Source: Prochlorococcus sp. AG-459-E08 (GTDB lineage Bacteria; Cyanobacteriota; Cyanobacteriia; PCC-6307; Cyanobiaceae). Taken from it: a stretch of 42,434 nt of DNA. This document shows positions 34,846 to 42,434 of this stretch, piece after piece (within the stretch, counting starts at the first letter, position 1; each line of letters begins with the position of its first letter). The stretch spans positions 1 through 42,434 of the forward strand of contig QCRB01000009.1 in the NCBI GenBank assembly GCA_003209425.1, given 5' to 3'. The notes below the pieces were generated by a model. The model was given only the letters and a program-made list of their open reading frames with translations, ran no database searches and was not told the origin of the DNA. The translations under genes were made by a program, and so were the position numbers.

Positions 34846-35748
34846 TTAATTTAATTGAGCAATTCTTAATTTTCCACTTCTAGCTCTTTTATTTAGTTCG
34901 ACTTCTTGTTTGGAGGGAGTTATTGGCTTTTTTGTCAGGTTTTTTAGTCTTTCATCATTCTTAAAAGAACTTTTCACTAACCTATCCTCGAGAGAATGAA
35001 AACTAATAATAGAAATAATTCCGCCTGGCAATAGCCATTCAGGGACAACTTGCAAAAATTTTTCTAATACTTCAATTTCTTTATTAACGGCAATTCTTAA
35101 TGCTTGAAATGTTCTTGTTGCTGGGTGTATTTTTTTATATCTTTGTTTTGGTGGGAAGCAGCCGGCAATAGAATAAGCTAACTCTTTTGTCCCAGAATAT
35201 TTCCCATTTTCTTTTAAATCCATTTTTATTTTCCTAGCAATCTTTCTTGATAATCTCTCATCTCCATATTTAAAAATTAGGTTGGCTAGATCTTTTTCAT
35301 CTAAAGCCTCTATTAATTTCTCTGCATCAACCTCAAGAAAAGGATTCATGCGCATATCAAGTGGACCATCTTTTTGGAAACTAAATCCTCTTTTAGGATC
35401 ATCAATTTGGTTACTATTTACTCCAAGATCTGCAATCACAAAAGAAACTTTTTCTTTTGGTATAAAATCCGCAAAATTTGAAGCCCTTATATCAATCCTA
35501 TTTTTAAATTCATCAAGTTTTTTTGATGCTGATTTTCTCGCGAATGGATCTTGATCAAGTCCAATTATATTTAAATACGGATATCTTCTTAATAAATGAT
35601 AAGAGTGCCCGCCTCCGCCTAAAGTTGCGTCTATTCCTTTAAGTTGGTTGTTATCTATTAATGGGTAATGCTCTAATGAGGCCATAATCTCATCTGTCAT
35701 AACTGATTTATGATTGAAAAAAGATGAATCAGATAGGTCAGTTTGCAT
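34846..35748 (-). CDS. rsmH: 16S rRNA (cytosine1402-N4)-methyltransferase
   Basis: MraW/RsmH, SAM-dependent modification of C1402 in 16S rRNA. The N-terminal HKSVMTDEIM and SAM loop DATLGGGGHSYHLL, then LADLGVNSNQIDDPKRGFSF-type segment and the C-terminal ISFHSLEDRLVK are diagnostic. Length is 300 residues. It is not near the usual cell-division cluster. It diverges from ndhH across 38 bases. Confidence 0.96.
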   Translation of the reverse strand: MQTDLSDSSFFNHKSVMTDEIMASLEHYPLIDNNQLKGIDATLGGGGHSYHLLRRYPYLNIIGLDQDPFARKSASKKLDEFKNRIDIRASNFADFIPKEKVSFVIADLGVNSNQIDDPKRGFSFQKDGPLDMRMNPFLEVDAEKLIEALDEKDLANLIFKYGDERLSRKIARKIKMDLKENGKYSGTKELAYSIAGCFPPKQRYKKIHPATRTFQALRIAVNKEIEVLEKFLQVVPEWLLPGGIISIISFHSLEDRLVKSSFKNDERLKNLTKKPITPSKQEVELNKRARSGKLRIAQLN

Positions 35749-35786
35749 AACTTTCGACTAAGATTTGTTTAGAAGTTAAATTTCGA

Positions 35787-36974
35787 ATGGCTCAGCTAGA
35801 GACTAGGACAGAACCAATGGTGGTCAATTTTGGCCCTCACCATCCCTCAATGCATGGGGTTTTAAGGTTAGTTGTAACTCTTGATGGTGAGAATGTCATT
35901 GATTGTGAGCCGGTAATTGGATATTTGCATAGAGGAATGGAAAAGATAGCGGAAAATAGGACAAATGTAATGTATGTCCCTTATGTAAGCAGAATGGATT
36001 ATGCAGCTGGAATGTTTTATGAAGCTATTGTAGTAAATGCTCCTGAAAGATTAGCTAATATTTCAGTCCCTAGAAGAGCTAGTTATATCAGAGTTCTAAT
36101 GCTGGAACTTAATCGTATCGCTAATCATCTTTTATGGCTTGGTCCCTTTTTAGCAGACGTAGGAGCTCAAACTCCATTTTTCTATATCTTTAGAGAAAGA
36201 GAAATGATTTATGATCTCTGGGAAGCTGCTACTGGACAAAGGCTTATAAATAATAACTTCTTTAGGATAGGTGGTGTTGCATGTGATCTTCCATACGGAT
36301 GGTTAGAAAAATGTATAGACTTTTGCGATTGGTTCGGTCCTAAGATAGATGAATACGAAAAATTAATCACAAATAATCCAATTTTTAGAAAAAGAATTGA
36401 AGGTCTAGGAACAATACAAAGAAACCAGGCAATTAATTGGTCTTTATCTGGGCCAATGCTTCGAGCTTCTGGAGTTTCATGGGATTTAAGGAAAGTCGAT
36501 AGTTATGAATGTTATGACGATTTTGATTGGCATATTGCTTCAGAAAAAGAAGGAGATTGTTATGCGAGATATCGTGTAAGAGTTGAAGAGATGAGACAAT
36601 CACTAAGCATCATTCGCCAAGCTTGCAAAATGATTCCAGGAGGCCCAACCGAAAATTTAGAAGCTCAAAGAATGACTACTGAAGATAAGAAGAGTGAAAT
36701 ATTTGGTATTGACTATCAATATGTAGCTAAGAAGGTTGCTCCAACTTTTAAAATTCCTAATGGAGAATTGTATACAAGATTAGAGTCTGGTAAAGGAGAA
36801 ATAGGTGTATTTATTCAAGGAAATAATGAAGTTACCCCATGGAGATTTAAAATCAGAGCAGCTGATTTAAATAATCTACAAATATTGCCTCATATTCTCA
36901 AAGGTGCCAAAATTGCCGATATTATGGCGATCCTTGGTTCAATAGATGTCATTATGGGATCTGTTGATAGATAA
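35787..36974 (+). CDS. ndhH: NAD(P)H-quinone oxidoreductase subunit H
   Basis: 49-kDa/NuoD-type peripheral-arm subunit close to the quinone site. The N-terminal [27 protein letters not shown] and C-terminal [18 protein letters not shown] are characteristic; the [NiFe]-hydrogenase Cys ligands are absent, as expected. Length is 395 residues. menI follows by 8 bases, so the two are likely cotranscribed. Confidence 0.97.
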   Translation: MAQLETRTEPMVVNFGPHHPSMHGVLRLVVTLDGENVIDCEPVIGYLHRGMEKIAENRTNVMYVPYVSRMDYAAGMFYEAIVVNAPERLANISVPRRASYIRVLMLELNRIANHLLWLGPFLADVGAQTPFFYIFREREMIYDLWEAATGQRLINNNFFRIGGVACDLPYGWLEKCIDFCDWFGPKIDEYEKLITNNPIFRKRIEGLGTIQRNQAINWSLSGPMLRASGVSWDLRKVDSYECYDDFDWHIASEKEGDCYARYRVRVEEMRQSLSIIRQACKMIPGGPTENLEAQRMTTEDKKSEIFGIDYQYVAKKVAPTFKIPNGELYTRLESGKGEIGVFIQGNNEVTPWRFKIRAADLNNLQILPHILKGAKIADIMAILGSIDVIMGSVDR

Positions 36975-36982
36975 GTTTTTAA

Positions 36983-37435
<453 letters not shown>

Positions 37436-37438
37436 TTA

Positions 37439-38641
37439 TTATTTGTTAAATTTAGAGTTTGTTTTTTCTGAAATGGCATTTTTGTTTTTAACAACCCACT
37501 TTTCAGGTTTTTCATGTTTAGGCCAACTTTGAGAAAATTTTTTTAATAAATTTAATGAATTTTCAATATTTTTATGATTTGTAAGTTCTTTAAATTCAAT
37601 AATTATTTTAATTTTATTTCCCCATAATCTGTCGGGTAATTTTGAAATATTGAATTTATTTATTGGGATATTTTTTTTCATAATGAAATCATTTAATCGA
37701 GATTTAATTACTTCTGGGAAAATGATTTCTCCTCCTGAATTAAAAGCGTTATCATTTCTTCCAAGAAAATTTAAATATAAAGAATTATTGATTTGATTGA
37801 TTTCACCTAAATCACCAGTTTGCCACCACCCACTTTTATTTTTGAAATTTTCTATTTTTGAAGAGTCTATTATTTCGATTCCAATTCTGGCTGATTTTAT
37901 CTCGATTAATCCTTGTGCGTTAATTCTGATTTTTGTATCAGGTAGTATTTCTCCAACATTTTTAAAACCCCTTAAGAATTCTTTTGGTTTTAAACTCGTA
38001 ACCATTGCTGCTGTTTCAGTTGAGCCGTAACAAGGTGCTAATTTTATCTTTTCTTTTATACATTGTTCTGCAGTTTCCCTTGAAATTGAATCTCCACCTA
38101 CCCAAATTAGATCAAAAATTTTTAGCCAACTAATACCATCTTTTTGAGCTAAAAGTCTTTGTAATTGGGTAGGTACTAATGATGTAATCAAGTGTTTTTT
38201 GTTTTTTTTACATTTAATTGTAAAAAGCAAAAGTTCTCGAGTTTTTTTTATTAAATTCGGAGAAATATTAATACAATCACATCCCCAAGTTTGACTTCTA
38301 AAAATTGGCATTAATCCACTTATATGGTTTAGGGGTAAAGTATTTAAAATTAGGCATTTTTGTAATTCAAATCCTTGCTCTATTAGCCATTTTCCTGATG
38401 TAATAGCAGATAATTGAAGATTATCTAAACGGTGAAAACATTGTCTTGGTTTTCCAGAACTCCCGCTACTGTTTAAGATAATTGCTGGCCCATTTTCAGT
38501 AATTGAATCTAATATATTTTCATCTTGATAAAATTTGTTTTTTACATAAATAATTTTATTCTCTCTAATTTTTTCAGTAATTTTCTTTACAGATTGAGTT
38601 TCATTATTTTCAACTTCAATAATATGAATTTTATTTTTCAT
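37439..38641 (-). CDS. menE: O-succinylbenzoate-CoA ligase
   Basis: Adenylating enzyme activating o-succinylbenzoate in phylloquinone synthesis. The AMP-binding P-loop NSSGSSGKPRQC is at residues about 55-66; APCYGSTETAAMV and GWWQTGDLGEI follow. Length is 400 residues, shorter than E. coli MenE. The C-terminal lysine region is degenerate (EKTNSKFNK instead of a xTxxGKxxR form). It overlaps menC by four bases (ATGA), last in menA-menC-menE. Confidence 0.88.
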   Translation of the reverse strand: MKNKIHIIEVENNETQSVKKITEKIRENKIIYVKNKFYQDENILDSITENGPAIILNSSGSSGKPRQCFHRLDNLQLSAITSGKWLIEQGFELQKCLILNTLPLNHISGLMPIFRSQTWGCDCINISPNLIKKTRELLLFTIKCKKNKKHLITSLVPTQLQRLLAQKDGISWLKIFDLIWVGGDSISRETAEQCIKEKIKLAPCYGSTETAAMVTSLKPKEFLRGFKNVGEILPDTKIRINAQGLIEIKSARIGIEIIDSSKIENFKNKSGWWQTGDLGEINQINNSLYLNFLGRNDNAFNSGGEIIFPEVIKSRLNDFIMKKNIPINKFNISKLPDRLWGNKIKIIIEFKELTNHKNIENSLNLLKKFSQSWPKHEKPEKWVVKNKNAISEKTNSKFNK

Positions 38642-39603
38642 AGTTCATCCCATATCTTTTTTGGTTCATTTAAAAATAGAAACGAATTAGGTAATTTATT
38701 AATTGCTAAACCAGGAACTTTTGGAGTTGGTCCTTGCAATTGTAGAGAAGATAAATGATAAAGCCATCTCTTACCTATTCCAGTTTCAAATGAGGAACTT
38801 ATAGAGATTAAAGCTTTTTTATTTTCTAATTCTCTTAAAAGCTTAACTGGATTATTTTCTTGAGAAGGCCTTCGAATTTGCCAACCATTCCACTCATCGA
38901 TCAAATACGGAAATTTTAAAAGTGATTCGTCTAAGGCTATTGGGATTTTTTTGTTGAGTTCTGTCAGTCCTTCAATATCATCAACACAGAGAGGTTGTTC
39001 TAACCAATCTATATTTTTGTTATCTTTCAAAATATCGGCCCATCTATTAGCTATCTTTCTCCCCCAAGAGCCATTAGCATCTATTCTTAACTTAATATTA
39101 TTTCCTATTTGGCTTAAAATTTCTTCTAAATTTGCTTCTTCCTCATGGTTATTTTTTAATGCTACTTTCCATTTTATGGTTACTGATTTTCCAGTATTAG
39201 ATTGTCTTTTTTTAATTTCATTTAGCTCTGAAATTACATTTTCAGAATTTAAAAGTATGGCTGTTTTATCAATTTCATCAAAGTAATAGTTTTCTTTAAA
39301 AATTATTTTTCCATTTATCTCAGCTAATGCAGAATTTATTGCAGATTGAATACATGGGTGAAAAATATTTATTTGCTCAGATAAATTAAATACTTCTAAA
39401 TTCTCAGGGATCATATTTAGTTGTTTTGTACATTTTTTAAAGTCTTCTTCTAGAAGTGGCGAAACTTCTCCAAACCCAATTTTTTTATCATTACTTGATA
39501 ATTTAATTATCCAACCCAATTTTTTGAGGTAAGTGGTTTTAGAATTTTCTACTTTTGTGGATAACTTAAAGCTATAATATTTTTTTTTAAATATTAAGTT
39601 CAT
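38638..39603 (-). CDS. menC: O-succinylbenzoate synthase
   Basis: Enolase-superfamily dehydratase producing o-succinylbenzoate. The catalytic base motif TIKWKVAL (KxK), metal ligands in LRIDANGSWG, LEQPL and IALDESL, and the C-terminal SSSFETGIGKR are present. Length is 321 residues. It overlaps menA and menE by four bases each, giving a tightly coupled operon. Confidence 0.94.
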   Translation of the reverse strand: MNLIFKKKYYSFKLSTKVENSKTTYLKKLGWIIKLSSNDKKIGFGEVSPLLEEDFKKCTKQLNMIPENLEVFNLSEQINIFHPCIQSAINSALAEINGKIIFKENYYFDEIDKTAILLNSENVISELNEIKKRQSNTGKSVTIKWKVALKNNHEEEANLEEILSQIGNNIKLRIDANGSWGRKIANRWADILKDNKNIDWLEQPLCVDDIEGLTELNKKIPIALDESLLKFPYLIDEWNGWQIRRPSQENNPVKLLRELENKKALISISSSFETGIGKRWLYHLSSLQLQGPTPKVPGLAINKLPNSFLFLNEPKKIWDEL

Positions 39604-40517
39604 TTATTAAGCAAGAAATTAAATATTAATCCTGTGATTAAGCCAACTCCATTAAGAGTTTGAAATTTTATTGCAACGAATTTGGAATTTTTTATTGCAG
39701 AAGGTATATTGTATGAAGATTTTAATAAATTTATAAGTCTTATTGCTTGAGGAAAACTTATCAAATAAAGGATGCAAAACACTGGAATAAATCCAGTAAC
39801 TATTGTGAAAAGTTGAAAAATATATATTGTAAAAATTAGCCAAGGCACAAATTGAGAACCTTTTTTTGCTCCTAGGAGAACTAAAGGTGAATTTTTCCCA
39901 TGCTTTTTATCTTCAGAAATTTGGTGAAAATGAGAACAAAATAATACAAGAGTTGTTGCCAATGAAGGTCCTGATCCAAGTAATAAAGAAACTTTCCATG
40001 GAATATCTTCGAAGTAAATATTAGACGGATTTAACGCAATTAAGACTGCAGAGTAAGCAAAAGGTCCAAATGCAAGCCAACATAATGGTTCTCCTAAACC
40101 TTTATAGCCAAATCTAAAAGGAGGTCCTTGATATAAATATCCTAAGAAGCAGCAAGATGCTACCAAAATCAAAATATTTATACTTGTTGATACTGAAATA
40201 ATTGAAATTATTAATAAACCAATAACTAAAGATGTATATGCAATAAATGAAATTATTTTTTTATTTTTTACAAGATTTACAATTGAATGGAATTTAAATT
40301 CATCGATTCCTGTTTCTGCGTCGAATAAATCATTAGTTAGGTTTTCCCAAAGTAATATAAAAATTGCACCTAAAGTAAATGCAATCAAATTATAAATTTT
40401 TACCTTTTCATATTGATTGAGTATATAAGCCCCTGTTATTAAGACCGGAAGTATGGCAACAGAATAAAGAGGCCATTTTATTGCTTGTTTCCATAATTTT
40501 TTTTTATCTTCTTCCAT
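39600..40517 (-). CDS. menA: 1,4-dihydroxy-2-naphthoate phytyltransferase
   Basis: UbiA-family membrane prenyltransferase adding the phytyl chain to DHNA for phylloquinone (vitamin K1), the A1 acceptor of photosystem I. The first Asp-rich motif is NDLFDAETGIDEFK. There are about eight hydrophobic helices. Length is 305 residues. First gene of the minus-strand menA-menC-menE operon, divergent from menF across 101 very AT-rich bases. Confidence 0.93.
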   Translation of the reverse strand: MEEDKKKLWKQAIKWPLYSVAILPVLITGAYILNQYEKVKIYNLIAFTLGAIFILLWENLTNDLFDAETGIDEFKFHSIVNLVKNKKIISFIAYTSLVIGLLIISIISVSTSINILILVASCCFLGYLYQGPPFRFGYKGLGEPLCWLAFGPFAYSAVLIALNPSNIYFEDIPWKVSLLLGSGPSLATTLVLFCSHFHQISEDKKHGKNSPLVLLGAKKGSQFVPWLIFTIYIFQLFTIVTGFIPVFCILYLISFPQAIRLINLLKSSYNIPSAIKNSKFVAIKFQTLNGVGLITGLIFNFLLNK

Positions 40518-40618
40518 TTTTAATTAATATATAAAATTAGATAATTATTAAATTTAGTTTATAAATTGAGTTACATTTTTTACTTTATTGCATGATTTTT
40601 AGTTATTTTCAATAAGTA

Positions 40619-42031
40619 ATGAAAAATGATTTAAACTTAACAGATTTTTTAAAAGATGTATTTTCCTCTTTCGATAAGAAAGTGGAGAATTCTGGATTAG
40701 TAAGTATTTGTATTGAGATTCCTCGTATTGATTTATTACAAGTATATAAATTGTTTATAAATAAATATCCGTTTTCTTCATTTTGGGAGGAATCTGATGG
40801 TACTTCACACATTGCTTTCGAGAAATGTAAATATGTTACCTTGGATGGTCCAAAAAGATTTGAGGTGGCAAAAGAGTTTAATTCTGAGAATTTTAAAAAT
40901 TTAATTAATTTAACTAATGAATCACATATTTCTGCACTTTCAAAAATAATTTATTTATTTTCTTTTTCTGAAAACTTGAATAATAATAATTTATCTTCTG
41001 ATGTCCCAAGTTTGGAAGCTATCTTACCAAAAATATTAATTATTAAAAGTGATAAGAATTGCTGGTTAAGAATTAATGGTCATGTTGAAGGTAAATCATC
41101 ATTAAGAACATTAATTGAAGAAATATGGACAATTAGAAATCAAGTTATTAATTATGAATCAGAATTAATAAAATCATCTGGCTTAAAAACTAGTTTTGAT
41201 TTCCCTATTATTGATGATTTCTTTCAATCCTTAGAAAATTCTAATGCAAATTTGAAAAAAGTAGTAAATAGAGGAATTGAATTAGTAGAAAAAGGTATTC
41301 TCGAAAAGATAGTTTTAGCGAATAGGATTAAAATAAAATTCAAAAATAAATTAGATTTAATAGAAATTTTAAAAAGATTAAAAAAGACTCATCCAAATAC
41401 ATGCAGATACGTTTGGAAAAGGAATAGTAAGGATATTTTGTTTGGAGCATCTCCAGAAAAATTATTTTCTTTTACTAAACCTAATTTAATTTTGGAGGCT
41501 CTTGCTGGCACTATCTCTACTAGTTCAAATTTTAAGAAACTCCTAAAAAGTACTAAAGACTTAAAGGAACATAATTATGTAACACAGTATTTGATTAAAT
41601 GTTTAGAAGTTTCAAAAATAAAAAACTTTAAAAAAAGTAATATCAAGGTAAATTCATTTGGAGATATTTCTCATTTACAAACACTAATTTTCTCAAAAGT
41701 TGAAAATATATGTCCTTTTGAATTGCTTAAAAACTTACATCCATCTCCGGCTGTTTGTGGATACCCAAAAAATGCAGCATTGCATTGGATAAACACTCTT
41801 GAGTCTTTTCCTAGAGGAAATTATGCTTCTCCAATGGGTTGGGTTGATGCATCAGGAAATGCATCATTTCTTTTAGCAATAAGAGGCGCAAGATATATTG
41901 AAGAAAATATTGAATTTACTGCCGGTTCAGGTATAGTTTCAGGCTCAGTTTTAGAGAAAGAAATAGATGAGATTAAATTAAAATTTAGATCTATAGTTAA
42001 ACAAATATTGTTCGCTAAAAATCCTAGATAA
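40619..42031 (+). CDS. menF: Isochorismate synthase
   Basis: Converts chorismate to isochorismate, the entry to phylloquinone synthesis. The chorismate-binding domain occupies the C-terminal half ([52 protein letters not shown]). Length is 470 residues. The start ATG follows a 101-base AT-rich divergent region shared with menA. Its 3' end overlaps gshB by 8 bases. Confidence 0.93.
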   Translation: MKNDLNLTDFLKDVFSSFDKKVENSGLVSICIEIPRIDLLQVYKLFINKYPFSSFWEESDGTSHIAFEKCKYVTLDGPKRFEVAKEFNSENFKNLINLTNESHISALSKIIYLFSFSENLNNNNLSSDVPSLEAILPKILIIKSDKNCWLRINGHVEGKSSLRTLIEEIWTIRNQVINYESELIKSSGLKTSFDFPIIDDFFQSLENSNANLKKVVNRGIELVEKGILEKIVLANRIKIKFKNKLDLIEILKRLKKTHPNTCRYVWKRNSKDILFGASPEKLFSFTKPNLILEALAGTISTSSNFKKLLKSTKDLKEHNYVTQYLIKCLEVSKIKNFKKSNIKVNSFGDISHLQTLIFSKVENICPFELLKNLHPSPAVCGYPKNAALHWINTLESFPRGNYASPMGWVDASGNASFLLAIRGARYIEENIEFTAGSGIVSGSVLEKEIDEIKLKFRSIVKQILFAKNPR

Positions 42032-42434
42032 TTTCCACTAATTTTTCAATAACTTCCGCTGAAACATTCTTATTAGATAAATTTTCTATTTCTCTTAAAC
42101 CTGTTGGACTGGTTACATTAATCTCACTAAGCATTCCATTTATTACATCAATACCTACAAAAAATAAACCTTCATCTTTGAAGTGTTGAGATAATTCTGA
42201 GCAGATACTTTTTTCTTTTTCTGTTAATAATGTTGGTTCAGCCTTACCTCCCATCGCTAAATTACTCCTAAAATCGCCTCCTTGTGGAATCCTATTTATA
42301 GATCCAATTGCTTCACCGTTTACGATAATTATTCTTTTATCACCCTCTATGACTTCGGGAATAAATTTTTGCATCATAACGGGTAATTCTTCTTGAGAAG
42401 TTATTAATTCAATGATGGATTTAATTCCTGGAGA
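42024..42434 (-). CDS. gshB: Glutathione synthetase (C-terminal part; start outside window)
   Basis: ATP-grasp enzyme joining gamma-glutamylcysteine and glycine. The frame is open to the window edge (137 residues visible), so the N-terminal half is missing. Visible ATP-grasp features are [35 protein letters not shown] (Arg/Asn of the grasp loop), [20 protein letters not shown] (metal Asp/Glu/Asn) at the expected positions. It overlaps the menF 3' end by 8 bases. Confidence 0.93.
   Translation of the reverse strand, partial: SPGIKSIIELITSQEELPVMMQKFIPEVIEGDKRIIIVNGEAIGSINRIPQGGDFRSNLAMGGKAEPTLLTEKEKSICSELSQHFKDEGLFFVGIDVINGMLSEINVTSPTGLREIENLSNKNVSAEVIEKLVEII

Noticed and set aside
40570-40586. 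HLR1-like (RpaB-binding) direct repeat GTTACATT-N1-TTTACTTT upstream of menF
   Set aside because: HLR1 needs two TTACA-type repeats separated by two bases; here the spacer is one base and the second repeat lacks the final A, in a very AT-rich gap. I do not claim it as a site.

Overview
The window looks like an ordinary core-genome segment of a streamlined marine picocyanobacterium, almost certainly a high-light-adapted Prochlorococcus. The evidence is strong A+T richness, very short intergenic gaps (largest 123 bases), and a plant-like/cyanobacterial gene set: Ycf3, Ycf34, RpaB, RbcR, CrtP-type phytoene desaturase, NDH-1 subunits, ChlM and phylloquinone genes. The species assignment is inference from protein recognition, not from a search. 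I see no tRNA, rRNA, CRISPR array, insertion sequence, prophage or gene cassette of foreign composition, and I did not find a convincing undescribed system.

Layout. 1-6.7 kb: 3' end of ycf3, radA on the minus strand, then rpaB directly abutting a lipid-initiation run plsX-fabH-fabD-plsC. 6.7-9.3 kb: tsaB-like and ycf34 (minus), cca and a small RRM RNA-binding protein (plus). 9.3-18.3 kb: crtB and pds/crtP (minus), ndhM plus a DUF3172 membrane protein, the LysR regulator rbcR (minus), a NnrU/Z-ISO-like membrane protein, ndhF and ndhD. 18.4-21.8 kb: scpA, a sugar-nucleotidyltransferase, metF (minus), a small PedR-like LuxR regulator and a 61-residue unknown. 21.9-28.8 kb (minus): a run in transcription order DUF3352-like, gltA, ndhA, ndhI, ndhG, ndhE, nadK, CYTH protein. 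28.9-35.8 kb: rhodanese, trpB, SUI1/YciH, cysC, purE, chlM, an Rre1/Ycf29-type response regulator, a cysteine desulfurase and rsmH. 35.8-42.4 kb: ndhH, a DHNA-CoA thioesterase, menA-menC-menE (minus, 4-base overlaps), divergent menF, and the 3' part of gshB.

How it works together. Eight NDH-1 subunits (M, F, D, A, I, G, E, H) lie at four places. They sit beside genes for NADP supply (nadK), citrate synthase, carotenoids (crtB, crtP, probable Z-ISO) and the photosystem I quinone (menA/C/E/F, thioesterase). Four light/redox or carbon regulators known in cyanobacteria are present: RpaB, RbcR, a PedR-like protein and an Rre1/Ycf29-like protein.

The main items worth a second look are: a roughly 128-residue repetitive Ala/Val/Ser/Asn extension on PlsX; a perfect 13-base inverted repeat at the ndhA/ndhI junction; dyad clusters upstream of fabH and between rbcR and the Z-ISO-like gene; a hairpin in the leader of the RNA-binding protein gene; an scpA whose homology seems to start before any normal start codon; and the fact that all 12 convergent gene pairs are separated by 15 bases or fewer or overlap.
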